Positions 7,688 through 19,118 of a stretch of DNA of 64,000 nucleotides are shown here, one piece after another. Made by a program: the position numbers and the translations under genes. This DNA comes from Cupriavidus basilensis (GTDB taxonomy: Bacteria > Pseudomonadota > Gammaproteobacteria > Burkholderiales > Burkholderiaceae): positions 1,240,001 to 1,304,000 of the forward strand of contig NZ_CP010537.1 in assembly GCF_000832305.1 (NCBI RefSeq), given 5' to 3'. Below the pieces are notes generated by a model, which worked only from the letters and a program-made list of their open reading frames with translations, made no database searches and was not told the DNA's origin. Position 1 is the first letter of the stretch, and each line of letters opens with the position of its first letter.

Positions 7688-8935
7688 ATGAGCATGCTGG
7701 CAATCAACGGCGAGCGCCTGTGGCAGTCACTGATGGACCTCGCCGCGATCGGCGCCACGCCCAAGGGCGGCAATGCGCGCCTGGCGCTGACGGCGCTGGA
7801 TGGGCAGGGGCGCGACCTGGTGACCGGTTGGATGCGCGCAGCCGGACTGAGCGTGACGGTCGACCAGGTCGGCAATATCTTTGCCCGCCGGGCTGGGCGC
7901 AACAACGCGCTGGCGCCGGTCATGACCGGCAGCCATATCGACACGCAGCCCACCGGCGGCAAGTTCGACGGTTGCTATGGCGTGCTGGCCGGCCTGGAAG
8001 TCATGCGCACCCTGAACGACCACGGCATCACCACCGAGGCCCCGCTCGAAGTGGCCATCTGGACCAATGAAGAAGGCTCGCGTTTTGTCCCGGTGATGAT
8101 GGGTTCCGGCGTGTTTGCCGGCGTCTTTGCGCTGCAGACCGCGCTGTCGGCCACCGATGTGGCGGGCAAGCGGGTGGCGGATGAACTGGCGGCCATCGGC
8201 TATGCCGGCGACGCGGAAGTTGGCCGCAAGGTTGGCGCCTACTTCGAAGCCCATATCGAACAGGGGCCGGTGCTCGAGGCCGAGGGCAACGTGATCGGCG
8301 TGGTGACCGGATCGCTGGGCCTGCGCTGGTACGACGTCACCGTGACCGGCATGGAGGCGCACGCTGGCCCCACGCCGATGCCGCTGCGCATGGACGCGCT
8401 CTATGGCGCCACGTTCCTGATGCAGGAAGTGATCCGCATCGCCAACGACTTCGCGCCGCACGGGCGCGGCACGGTGGGCGTGGTCAAGGTCCATCCGTCG
8501 TCGCGCAATGTCATTCCCGGGGCGGTGACGTTCACGGTCGACCTGCGCCATCTCGACCCGGTGCGGCTTGCCGCGATGGATGCGCGCTTTCGCGCGGCTT
8601 GCGCCGCCGTCGCGGACGGCACCACCACCGGCGCGGCCCTGGATGTGGTTGTGCAAGACGTGCAGTACTTCGCGCCCACGCCGTTCGCGCCCGAGCTGAT
8701 CCGCCACGTGCGCCAGGAAGCCGCCGCGCGGGGCTACAGCCATCAGGACATCGTCACGGGCGCGGGCCATGACGCGGTCTATATCGCCGGCGTGGCGCCC
8801 ACCGCGATGATCTTCGTGCCATGCAAGGACGGCATCAGCCACAACGAAATCGAAGACGCCAAGCCGGAGCATCTGGAAGCCGGGGCCAATGTGCTGCTCG
8901 GCGCCATGGTGGCGCAGGCGAACGCGAGCGCCTAA
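7688..8935 (+). CDS. M20 family Zn-dependent carbamoylase / amidohydrolase (HyuC/AmaB/AllC type)
   Basis: A 415-residue binuclear zinc amidohydrolase of the N-carbamoyl-L-amino acid hydrolase / beta-ureidopropionase / allantoate amidohydrolase group. Metal ligands are recognisable: His83 in GSHIDT, Asp94 in GGKFDGCYG, Glu128-Glu129 in NEEG, His189 in HIEQGP and a late His in ISHNEIE. Such enzymes release CO2, ammonia and an amino acid from an N-carbamoyl or ureido acid. The ATG at 7688 follows AAGGAG by 7 nt; an earlier ATG overlapping the ThDP gene stop (TAATG at 7661) has no such site. With the omega-aminotransferase and ALDH, a beta-ureidopropionate-like route is attractive, but the exact substrate is undetermined. 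Confidence 0.85.
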   Translation: MSMLAINGERLWQSLMDLAAIGATPKGGNARLALTALDGQGRDLVTGWMRAAGLSVTVDQVGNIFARRAGRNNALAPVMTGSHIDTQPTGGKFDGCYGVLAGLEVMRTLNDHGITTEAPLEVAIWTNEEGSRFVPVMMGSGVFAGVFALQTALSATDVAGKRVADELAAIGYAGDAEVGRKVGAYFEAHIEQGPVLEAEGNVIGVVTGSLGLRWYDVTVTGMEAHAGPTPMPLRMDALYGATFLMQEVIRIANDFAPHGRGTVGVVKVHPSSRNVIPGAVTFTVDLRHLDPVRLAAMDARFRAACAAVADGTTTGAALDVVVQDVQYFAPTPFAPELIRHVRQEAAARGYSHQDIVTGAGHDAVYIAGVAPTAMIFVPCKDGISHNEIEDAKPEHLEAGANVLLGAMVAQANASA

Positions 8936-8971
8936 GCGGGCCGAAACCCCAATGAATGCCAGGAATCCACG

Positions 8972-10471
8972 ATGAGTGACTTGAGAGATCTCGCCTATTG
9001 GCGCAAGCAGGCAGCAACGGTATCGATCCGTTCGCAAGCCTATATCGATGGCCGCTGGGCCGACGCCGCCGACGGCGCCACCTTCGAGACCATCAACCCC
9101 GCCACCGGCAAGGCGCTCGCCCGCGTCGCGGCCTGCGGCGCGCAGGACGTCGACCGCGCGGTAGCCGCGGCGCGCAAGGCGTTTCAGTCCGGCGTCTGGT
9201 CGGACACGCCGCGCAGCGCCAGGAAGGCCACGCTGCTAAGGCTGTCGCACCTGATCGAGACGCATCGCGAAGAGCTTGCGTTGCTGGAAACGCTCGACAT
9301 GGGCAAGCCCATTGCCGAGACGCTGCAATACGACATCCCTGAAGCCGGCCGCACCTACGCCTGGTATGCCGAAGCCATTGACAAGATCTACGATGAGATC
9401 GCGCCGACGGGCCCCGGCGTGCTGGCCACCATCACGCGCGAGCCGCTAGGCGTGGTGGCGGCGGTCGTGCCCTGGAACTACCCGCTGCTGATGGCCAGCT
9501 GGAAGGTGGCGCCCGCGCTGGCCGCCGGCAACAGCGTGGTGCTCAAGCCCGCGGAGCAGTCCCCGCTCACTGCGCTGCGGCTGGCGGAACTCGCCGAAGA
9601 AGCGGGCATCCCGGCGGGCGTTTTCAATGTGGTGCCAGGTCTTGGGGCCGCCGCCGGGCAGGCACTGGGCCGCCATCCCGACGTGGACTGCATTGCCTTT
9701 ACCGGTTCCACCGCCACCGGCAAGCGCTTCATGGAGTATTCCGGCCAGTCCAATCTCAAGCGCGTCTGGCTCGAGTGCGGCGGCAAGTCTCCGCATATCG
9801 TCTTTGACGACTGCCCCGACCTGGACCGCGCCGCGCAGGCCGCCGCCATCGGCATCTTCAGCAACCAGGGCGAGATCTGCATCGCCGGTTCGCGCCTCTA
9901 TGTGCAAAGCGGCATCTACGACGCGTTCATGGAGAAGCTGGAAGCGCACGCAGCGCGCATGCAGCCGGGCGACCCGCTCGACCCCGCCACCGCCATGGGC
10001 GCCATCGTCGACGGCGCGCAACTGCAGCGGGTGATGTCCTATGTGAAGAGCGGCGAGGACGAAGGCGCCCGCCTGCGCGCCGGCGGCAAGCGCGCGCACA
10101 CGGACAGTGGCGGCTTCTACATGCAGCCCACCATCTTCGAGTGCCCCACGCAGTCGCTCACCATCGTGCGCGAAGAGATCTTTGGCCCGGTGCTGGCGGT
10201 GACCCGCTTCGAGTCCGAGGAAGAGGCCATCCGCATGGCCAACGATTCGCCCTACGGGCTGGGCTCGGGACTCTGGACTTCCAACCTGTCCCGCGCCCAC
10301 CGGGTTTCGCGCAAGCTGCAGGCGGGGCTGGTGTGGGTCAACTGCTATATGGACAGCGACGTGACGGTGCCGTTTGGCGGCGTGAAGCAGTCGGGCTCGG
10401 GGCGGGACAAGTCACTGCATGCGCTGGACAAGTACACGGACCTGAAGACCACGTGGATCAGCCTGGCGTGA
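8972..10471 (+). CDS. NAD(P)+-dependent aldehyde dehydrogenase
   Basis: A 499-residue ALDH-superfamily enzyme, closest in look to the gamma-aminobutyraldehyde/betaine aldehyde group (PuuC-like). Asn169 (VVPWNYP), the cofactor loop FTGSTATGKR (243-252), the general base Glu268 (LECGGKSP) and the nucleophile Cys303 (NQGEICIAGSR) are all present. It should oxidise the semialdehyde made by the upstream aminotransferase or the aldehyde made by the ThDP enzyme. It is the last gene of the operon, 36 bp after the carbamoylase. It ends convergently with the LuxR-type gene, with a GC-rich palindrome in the 38-bp gap. Confidence 0.92.
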   Translation: MSDLRDLAYWRKQAATVSIRSQAYIDGRWADAADGATFETINPATGKALARVAACGAQDVDRAVAAARKAFQSGVWSDTPRSARKATLLRLSHLIETHREELALLETLDMGKPIAETLQYDIPEAGRTYAWYAEAIDKIYDEIAPTGPGVLATITREPLGVVAAVVPWNYPLLMASWKVAPALAAGNSVVLKPAEQSPLTALRLAELAEEAGIPAGVFNVVPGLGAAAGQALGRHPDVDCIAFTGSTATGKRFMEYSGQSNLKRVWLECGGKSPHIVFDDCPDLDRAAQAAAIGIFSNQGEICIAGSRLYVQSGIYDAFMEKLEAHAARMQPGDPLDPATAMGAIVDGAQLQRVMSYVKSGEDEGARLRAGGKRAHTDSGGFYMQPTIFECPTQSLTIVREEIFGPVLAVTRFESEEEAIRMANDSPYGLGSGLWTSNLSRAHRVSRKLQAGLVWVNCYMDSDVTVPFGGVKQSGSGRDKSLHALDKYTDLKTTWISLA

Positions 10472-10482
10472 CCAGGCAATGC

Positions 10483-10502
10483 GCCGGCCGGCCAAGGCCG
10501 GC
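10483..10502. terminator. GC-rich hairpin between convergent genes
   Basis: A 7-bp all-GC stem (10483-10489 with 10496-10502) sits inside the repeat GGCCGGCC-AA-GGCCGGCC in the 38-bp gap between the aldehyde dehydrogenase and the convergent LuxR-type gene. There is no U tract, so intrinsic termination is uncertain. Confidence 0.35.
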
Positions 10503-10509
10503 CAGCCGC

Positions 10510-11274
10510 TCAGAGCAGTTCCATCTGCCGCACGGTGGGGGCGTGGCGGCGTGCCAGCGCCAACGCCGGCACGCCGCCAACCGGCCACGCCAGGCTAAAG
10601 CCTTGTTGCCGTGCCTTGTAGGCGGCCTCTTCCTTGCCAGCCACCTGGAGATGCCTGTACATGGCGCGGGCATGCGTCTTGACCGTCGGCGCCGAGATAT
10701 TCAGCAGGCGGCCTACGGTCTTGACCGCATGCCCTCGGGAGAGCAGTACCAGCACGTCATACTGGCGTTGCGTCAATCCCAGTTGCGTTGCTTCTCGTGT
10801 CAGCCGCTGGCTCCCGGCGGCGGGCCGCGGTGCCAGCGCAGCCGAGGGCAAGGCGGGCAAGGCGGGTAAGGCGGGGAACAGTGAAAGCTGGCTCGCGCCG
10901 GCACGCTCCGGCTGACGGGTGGCGATACGCCGGATGGCGGTCCTGAGCACGTCGAGCGGGGCGGATTTCGGCAGGCAGCCGCAGAAGCCTTCGGTGATCT
11001 CGCCTTGCGGCAGCTGCAGCGGCACGGTATCGCAGAGCAGCAGCACGCGCGGCGCGGCCCATAGCCTGCGTGCCTGGCCGAGCCATTGCCAGCCCGTGTC
11101 GGCATCGGCGGGCATGCCAAAGACGATCAGGTCAGGGCTGCCGCCGGCGTGCAAATGCGCAGGGATTTCACCCGGGTCGATGGCAGCGACTTGCGCGATG
11201 CCTGCAATACTCTCCAGCAGCGTGAGCATTGCAATCCGGAGCAATGGATGGCTTTCAACGAGCACCACGTTCAT
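10510..11274 (-). CDS. LuxR/NarL-type regulator with degenerate receiver domain
   Basis: A 254-residue protein: an N-terminal receiver-like domain (about 1-115, starting VVLVESHPLLR), an Ala/Pro/Leu-rich linker near 150-175 with repeated ALP units, and a C-terminal LuxR helix-turn-helix (LTQRQYDVLVLLSRG, then ISAPTVKTHARAMYRHL). In NarL-type receivers the phospho-acceptor Asp lies three residues before the MP of DxNMP; here that position is Val51 (LIVFGMPAD), so classical phosphorylation is unlikely. The start at 11274 has GGGAG upstream. No histidine kinase is adjacent. It is convergent with the ALDH operon. Its targets cannot be read from the sequence. Confidence 0.82.
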   Translation of the reverse strand: MNVVLVESHPLLRIAMLTLLESIAGIAQVAAIDPGEIPAHLHAGGSPDLIVFGMPADADTGWQWLGQARRLWAAPRVLLLCDTVPLQLPQGEITEGFCGCLPKSAPLDVLRTAIRRIATRQPERAGASQLSLFPALPALPALPSAALAPRPAAGSQRLTREATQLGLTQRQYDVLVLLSRGHAVKTVGRLLNISAPTVKTHARAMYRHLQVAGKEEAAYKARQQGFSLAWPVGGVPALALARRHAPTVRQMELL

Positions 11275-11702
11275 GCCGTAACTCCCCGTACAAGCGCAAA
11301 TACAAATGCAAGTGCAACGGAGACAGGCTGAACCCACGGGGATGGCACGACACTGCCAGCGCCGACCAGCGCTTGCGGCAGGATTTTGCAATCCCCGGAT
11401 TTCCGACCCTGCCCTGGCGGACCCGCCAGGGCGGCTCTGTGCGTCGTAGAGCCTGCCCGAATATGTCATGTTTTTTATCTTGAAAGATATTAGGTTCGGA
11501 TCATGCTTGAAATCAAGTAGGCATGTTGCGTGGATGAAACTTGACATTCCGATCAAACTGCTCGATATGCGTGTCAAATGCGCTCTTCTGACTATCTTCG
11601 TGCAGCGGTCACGGTGTCAGGCACCTCGCGCCTCACCGGCCCGGGTCGCGATCTTGGCGACGGAGTTGCCCCAGCCGACGCACGGGGCGGGCCGCGCGTG
11701 CC
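11275..11702. other. Intergenic region with an AT-rich island
   Basis: No gene is supported. An AT-rich island at about 11458-11590 stands out from the GC-rich surroundings and holds two small inverted repeats, ATCTTGAAAGAT (11477-11488) and CTTGAAATCAAG (11506-11517). It also holds a consensus -35-like TTGACA (11541-11546) with GATATG 17 bp further on (plus strand), but no plus-strand gene follows. The island probably contains the LuxR-type gene's control region. Confidence 0.4.
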
Positions 11703-12158
11703 TCATGCCGCCAGGGCATCCTCGCCGCAGGCGTCGGCGTCGGTCCCGCACGCTGCATGTAGCGCAGACGCGAGGATCATGGCTTCGGCGTTGCGCGGCG
11801 GCGGCCGGCAGGGGCGCGGGCGGTAGACGGCCTGGCCCTTGGCGATGGGCAGGCCGCTGAGGGCGCACACGCCAGCCTCGCGCGCCGATATCGCAGCCCA
11901 GATCTGAGCGCCGTAGCGGCAATGGGTGGGGTCGCGCCAGCTGATCACCGCCAAGGTGGGGCTGGGCCGCTCCACCACGCTGACGATGGCGGTGTGGCGG
12001 CGGCGCCGGGGATCTTCCTCATCGGGCCAGGCGCAGTCGGCGTACAGCTGGAAGGCCTGACGCGCATTGAGCAGGCCGATGGTGCTGTCCCACGGGTCGG
12101 GGCGGTCCGCTTGCGCACATGGGGTGGATGATGTGGCGGGATTCGGGTGCGCTGGCAT
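11703..12158 (-). CDS. DUF3331 domain-containing protein
   Basis: A 151-residue small cytoplasmic protein of the DUF3331 family, known mainly from Burkholderia and Cupriavidus. It has the family core SVVERPSPTLAVISW, the DPTHCRYGAQ segment and CALSGLPIAKGQAVYRPR. Conserved cysteines in THCRY and GVCALSG suggest a small zinc-binding or redox fold, which is an inference. The ATG at 12158 follows a GGAG at about 10 nt; an upstream in-frame start at 12242 lacks one. No function is established for the family. Confidence 0.75.
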   Translation of the reverse strand: MPAHPNPATSSTPCAQADRPDPWDSTIGLLNARQAFQLYADCAWPDEEDPRRRRHTAIVSVVERPSPTLAVISWRDPTHCRYGAQIWAAISAREAGVCALSGLPIAKGQAVYRPRPCRPPPRNAEAMILASALHAACGTDADACGEDALAA

Positions 12159-14955
<2,797 letters not shown>

Positions 14956-15209
14956 CGTCTGGCAGAGGCACGTTCCTCCAGTCTCGCCATTCGCACCCAT
15001 TCGGCTGACGGGCTGCACATGTTCACTACAGAACATGCTGCGCCCCCCTGGTTCCCTGCTGCCCTGAATGCCAGGGTGGGCAATGCTGCCGGATACCGTG
15101 GGCCGCACTTTTATGTGCGATTGCAGCAAAAATCGGCAATCGTCCTTGAACAATGGGTCGTTCCATCCTATAACCATCCCATTGGATGGTATTTGGATGG
15201 CGAACGGCG

Positions 15210-15641
15210 ATGGGTGAGCAACAAAAGGCACTTGTGGCGCAACCCCGCCCGAAAGGCGGCGAAACCGAGAAGATCACGATCAATCTCGGCCCGGTCGATC
15301 TCGGCCAGATCGACCTGCTGGTCGAGGAAGGCTTTTACTCGAACCGTACCGACCTGATCCGCACCGCGATCCGCAACCAGCTTGCGATCCACGCGCAGGC
15401 CGTCAGCGAGACCGTGACGCGGCGCGCGCTGGTGCTTGGCCTGCAGCATTTCTCCCGCCAGGACCTGGAGGCGGCGCAAGCCGCGCACCAGCGCCTGGAT
15501 ATCCATGTGCTGGGACTGGCCAGCATCGCATCCGATGTCACGCCCGAGCTTGCCCTCGCCACGATCGAGTCGATCGTGGTGCTGGGCGCTTTCCATGCCT
15601 CCGCCGCCGTCAAGGCCGCGCTGGCCGGCCGCATCCGCTAA
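15210..15641 (+). CDS. Ribbon-helix-helix (CopG/ParD-like) transcriptional regulator
   Basis: A small protein (143 residues from the ATG at 15210, or 151 from 15186; neither has a strong ribosome site). An RHH DNA-binding unit (about 22-60) reads [18 protein letters not shown] then [17 protein letters not shown], followed by a helical C-terminal part. It ends 58 bp before the PHB depolymerase-type esterase on the same strand, so it may regulate that gene or polyester turnover; this is inferred from adjacency only. No toxin partner is seen next to it, so a toxin-antitoxin role is unlikely. Confidence 0.8.
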   Translation: MGEQQKALVAQPRPKGGETEKITINLGPVDLGQIDLLVEEGFYSNRTDLIRTAIRNQLAIHAQAVSETVTRRALVLGLQHFSRQDLEAAQAAHQRLDIHVLGLASIASDVTPELALATIESIVVLGAFHASAAVKAALAGRIR

Positions 15642-15699
15642 GCCGCCAGGCAACGGGAAGCCTAACGCCAAAGGCACGTGGAAGGACACCAAGGACACC

Positions 15700-16770
15700 A
15701 TGACGAAGAAGAACGAAGAATTTCTGGCTTCCATGCAGGAAGCCATGGCGCTGCTGCGCACCGCGGGGCCGCTGGAAGCCACCGAGGTCATTGCGCGCGC
15801 ATTGCGCGGCAACAGCGCAGTGCCCAATGCCGGCTTCCAGCCCGCGCAAGTTGTCGAGGCGCTGCTGCCACGCCAGGCGCAGGAGAGCGCAGCGCAACCC
15901 GACGTGCGGGACACAGGCCACTTCACCACCTGGCGCCATGCCGGACACGCCGGCCAGCGCGCCTACAAGCTCTACGTGCCCGCCGGCTTCGAGGGCCAGC
16001 GCCTGCCGCTGGTGGTGATGCTGCACGGCTGTACGCAGGACGCCGACGATTTTGCGGCGGGTACCCGCATGAATGCGCTGGCGAAGCAGCACGGTTTCCT
16101 GGTTGCCTACCCGATCCAGCCCGCGGCGGCGAACCCGTCCAAATGCTGGAACTGGTTCAATCCGGGCGACCAGCAGCGCGAGCTGGGCGAGCCGTCGCTG
16201 ATCGCGGGCATCACGCGGGAAGTCATGGCCAGCCATGCGGTCGATCCCGATCGCGTGTACGTGGCCGGCTTGTCCGCCGGCGGCGCCATGGCTGCCGTGA
16301 TGGTGCATGCCTATCCCGACCTGTATGCCGCGGCGGGAATTCACTCCGGCTTGCCGTATGCCAGCGCGCATGACTTGCCATCGGCGCTCGCCGCGATGAA
16401 GGGTGGCGCGCTGGCGGGCACGCACATGGCGAAAGCGCAGGCCGCGCCGTTGCGGCCCCTGATCGTCTTCCAGGCAGACGCGGATACGACCGTGCATGTG
16501 TCCAACGCCGACCGGCTGCTGCGAGCATTCCAGCATGACGGTGAGCAGGACGGCCCGCGCCGGGGCAGGCAGAACGGGCGCGCCTTCACGCGGCGTCAGT
16601 TGAAGTCACGCGACGGCGTTGACGCTGAGTATTGGCTGCTTCATGGCGCATCGCATGCGTGGGCGGGTGGCAGTACGCATGGCTCGTACACCGATGCGAG
16701 CGGGCCCGATGCCAGCGCGGAGATGGTGCGGTTTTTCCTGGCGCATCCGTTGAATCCGTTGAAGAAGTAA
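15700..16770 (+). CDS. PHB depolymerase-family esterase, no signal peptide
   Basis: A 356-residue alpha/beta hydrolase resembling the catalytic domain of type I extracellular poly(3-hydroxybutyrate) depolymerases. The oxyanion segment [14 protein letters not shown] (106-119), the lipase-box Ser192 (AGLSAGG), an Asp in QADADTTV (259-266) and His319 (GASHAWAGG) form a plausible triad. There is no signal peptide and no substrate-binding domain, so it is probably intracellular, as in the PhaZd group of Ralstonia/Cupriavidus. Residues 1-60 are a helical extension. The upstream RHH protein gene is on the same strand. It could also act on other esters. Confidence 0.82.
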   Translation: MTKKNEEFLASMQEAMALLRTAGPLEATEVIARALRGNSAVPNAGFQPAQVVEALLPRQAQESAAQPDVRDTGHFTTWRHAGHAGQRAYKLYVPAGFEGQRLPLVVMLHGCTQDADDFAAGTRMNALAKQHGFLVAYPIQPAAANPSKCWNWFNPGDQQRELGEPSLIAGITREVMASHAVDPDRVYVAGLSAGGAMAAVMVHAYPDLYAAAGIHSGLPYASAHDLPSALAAMKGGALAGTHMAKAQAAPLRPLIVFQADADTTVHVSNADRLLRAFQHDGEQDGPRRGRQNGRAFTRRQLKSRDGVDAEYWLLHGASHAWAGGSTHGSYTDASGPDASAEMVRFFLAHPLNPLKK

Positions 16771-16870
16771 GCAGTGGCACGGGCGCGCAGACCTGAATGC
16801 CCTGCACGCCTCGAGCCTTCGTGCGCGCCGCCAGTGCTTGCGCAAACTCCAGCGACAGGCGACGACGCCT

Positions 16871-17413
16871 TTACCCCGCCACCTGGTAGTTGCCGCGCAG
16901 CTCGGTGACGTCGCAGTTGTGGCCCTCGCCGCCGCGGTCCACCACCAGGAAGCGCGCCGTGCCTTGCGTGACGATCAGCGAGTGATGCCAGGCGCCGCGC
17001 TTGTAGTTCACGCCTTGCCTGCCGTTGGTGACGAACACGCGGATGGCCGATTCGTCGATCTGGTCGCCAACGGGCGCCACGACCACGAGGAAGGCGGCCT
17101 CGTCCAGGGGCACGAAGGCCTGGCTGCCCAGCGGGTGCCGCTCCATGGCGCGGATGCCGAGCGGCAGCGCATAAGGCTGCGCGTCGAAGAAGCTGATCAG
17201 CGCCCGGCCGCCCTGCGTGCCGACATCGACGCTGGCAAGGTCGTCATAGCGCAGCGTCATGCCGCCATTGATCACCATCGGCGCGCGCCCCTCGCTTTCG
17301 ATGACATCGCCAAACGGGGCGAATGCGGCTACGGTCAGTGGCTCCACCTGCAGGCACACCGGCGCTTGGGATGGCAGTGGGGGCTGGATCGCCGTCTCGT
17401 CGGGAGCAGACAC
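16871..17413 (-). CDS. allA: Ureidoglycolate lyase
   Basis: A 180-residue cupin-fold enzyme of the AllA family that splits ureidoglycolate to glyoxylate and urea, a late step of allantoin use. Family blocks are clear: AFAPFGDVIE, MERHPLGSQAFVPL, NGRQGVNYKRGAWHHSL and FLVVDRGGEGHNCDV. A GTG start at 17413 with AGAGGA 8 nt upstream is preferred over an in-frame start at 17527, which would put the operator inside the gene. It is divergent from an MFS permease, with two identical GntR-type palindromes between them. No other ureide gene is adjacent, so the pathway is either split elsewhere in the genome or the substrate differs. Confidence 0.92.
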   Translation of the reverse strand: MSAPDETAIQPPLPSQAPVCLQVEPLTVAAFAPFGDVIESEGRAPMVINGGMTLRYDDLASVDVGTQGGRALISFFDAQPYALPLGIRAMERHPLGSQAFVPLDEAAFLVVVAPVGDQIDESAIRVFVTNGRQGVNYKRGAWHHSLIVTQGTARFLVVDRGGEGHNCDVTELRGNYQVAG

Positions 17414-17477
17414 GTTTTTCCTCTTGTCATGGGTAAGAAGTGGCCGGGGAAGGCGCCTGGCCAATCTCCGTGGATCA

Positions 17478-17621
17478 ACTGGTAATACCAGTGGTGCCAG
17501 TATCCGATTGTCAATGAGCGGCGTCAAGGCGCTTGTATTACAGGGTTTACGCCGCTTTCCTTGTGGAAATGCCGTGACGTATCCTTCGCCATCTCCAAGA
17601 AAACAGACTGGTAATACCAGT
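17478..17621. promoter_or_regulatory. Twin identical palindromic operators for a GntR regulator
   Basis: The perfect 15-bp palindrome ACTGGTAATACCAGT occurs twice, at 17478-17492 and 17607-17621, in the 246-bp gap between allA and the divergent permease. The TGGTnnnACCA core is the classical FadR-subfamily operator. One copy lies 65 bp upstream of the allA start, the other 39 bp upstream of the permease start. The likely binder is the GntR protein encoded downstream of the permease (19119-19847). Confidence 0.75.
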
Positions 17622-17659
17622 TGAGATAACGAGCCGAGCCACCCGAGGAGGAAACCGCC

Positions 17660-18985
17660 GTGTCCCTGACCACCGCCCCATCGCTAGCCCCCGAGCCCGC
17701 CGCCGCCCACGCGGCGGCGCGGGAAAACGCCGTCTACCGCAAGGTGGCGTGGCGCCTGCTGCCGTTCCTGATGCTCTGTTATGTCGTGGCCTACCTGGAC
17801 CGCGTCAACGTGGGGTTTGCCAAGCTGCATATGCTTGGCGACCTGCAGTTCAGCGAGTCCGCCTACGGGCTGGGCGCCGGCCTGTTCTTCATCGGGTACT
17901 TCTTCTTCGAAGTGCCGAGCAATGTGCTGATGCACCGCATCGGCGCCAAGGCGACCATTTCGCGCATCATGATCATGTGGAGCGTGATTTCGGCGGCGAT
18001 GGTGTTCGTGCAGACCACCACGCAGTTCTACGTGCTGCGCTTCCTGCTCGGCGCGGCCGAGGCGGGCTTTTACCCCGGCATGATCCTGTACCTGACCTAC
18101 TGGTTCCCGTCGCACCGCCGCGCGCGCATGGTGGCGCTGTTCATGTGCGCGATCCCGGTGTCGGGCATCTTTGGCGGCCCGCTCTCCGGCTTCATCATGG
18201 AGTCCATGCAGGGCGTGGCGGGGCTGCGCGGCTGGCAATGGATGTTCCTGATCGAAGCGCTGCCTTCGCTGCTGGTCGGCGTTGCCGTGCTGGCCTACCT
18301 GGACAACAGCATCCGCTCGGCGCGCTGGCTCACGCAGAGCGAGAAGGACCTGCTGGAGCGCAACATCGCCAACGAGAACGCCACCAAAGGCGGGCACATG
18401 ACCATGCGGCAGCTGTTCTCGGACCGCCGCATCATCAAGATGGCCTGCATCTGCTTTTGCACGGTGATGGGCCAGTACGGACTGACGTTCTGGCTGCCGT
18501 CCCTGATCCGGCAGGCCGGCGTGAGCGGCGCGCTGCATATCGGCTTGCTGACGGCCATCCCGTTCTCCGTCGCCGTGTGTTCGATGATCCTGGTCAGCCG
18601 CAGCTCCGACCGCATGCGCGAACGCCGCTGGCACCTGATCGTGCCGTTTTGCTGCGGCGCCGCCGGCCTGGCGCTGAGCGCGATCTTCAGCGACAACGTG
18701 GTGCTCTCGCTCGCCGCGCTGGCGCTCGCTGCGGGCGGCAGCCTGGCCACGTCGCCGTTGTTCTGGAGCCTGCCGACCGCGCTGCTGTCCGGTGCGGGCG
18801 CCGCTGCCGGCATCGCCATGATCAACTCGTTCGCCAACCTGGCGGGTTTTGTCAGCCCTTACATGATCGGCCTGATCAAGGATGCGACGCAGAGCACCAA
18901 CCTGGCCATGTTCGTGCTGGCTGGCGTGCTGCTTTGCGGCGCGGCGCTGACCTATACGGTGCCGGCGCGGCTGGTGAACAAGTAA
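17660..18985 (+). CDS. MFS permease, anion:cation symporter (ACS) family
   Basis: A 441-residue twelve-helix transporter of the ACS branch (relatives carry sugar acids, tartrate, phthalate and allantoate). The N-terminal YVVAYLDRVNVGFAKL and the FIGYFFFEVPSNV segment are characteristic. It starts at GTG 17660 with GGAGGAAA upstream; there is no nearby in-frame ATG. It is divergent from allA and shares the twin operators. A ureide or related organic acid such as allantoate or ureidoglycolate is a reasonable substrate guess. Confidence 0.88.
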   Translation: MSLTTAPSLAPEPAAAHAAARENAVYRKVAWRLLPFLMLCYVVAYLDRVNVGFAKLHMLGDLQFSESAYGLGAGLFFIGYFFFEVPSNVLMHRIGAKATISRIMIMWSVISAAMVFVQTTTQFYVLRFLLGAAEAGFYPGMILYLTYWFPSHRRARMVALFMCAIPVSGIFGGPLSGFIMESMQGVAGLRGWQWMFLIEALPSLLVGVAVLAYLDNSIRSARWLTQSEKDLLERNIANENATKGGHMTMRQLFSDRRIIKMACICFCTVMGQYGLTFWLPSLIRQAGVSGALHIGLLTAIPFSVAVCSMILVSRSSDRMRERRWHLIVPFCCGAAGLALSAIFSDNVVLSLAALALAAGGSLATSPLFWSLPTALLSGAGAAAGIAMINSFANLAGFVSPYMIGLIKDATQSTNLAMFVLAGVLLCGAALTYTVPARLVNK

Positions 18986-19118
18986 GTCGGGCAGGTATGC
19001 GATGGCGCTGCCCGGGGCGTGCTCCGGGCGGGCCGTCGAGTACAATTTGCCGTCGATCCGGCGGCCAAGCGCCGGCCCCCCATCTTTCACGATTCCGCGC
19101 CGGACTTCATCGCACCCA

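Noticed and set aside
15210..15641. RHH protein as an antitoxin of a toxin-antitoxin pair
   Set aside because: No ParE/RelE/PIN-like toxin gene lies on either side; the next gene is a complete esterase.
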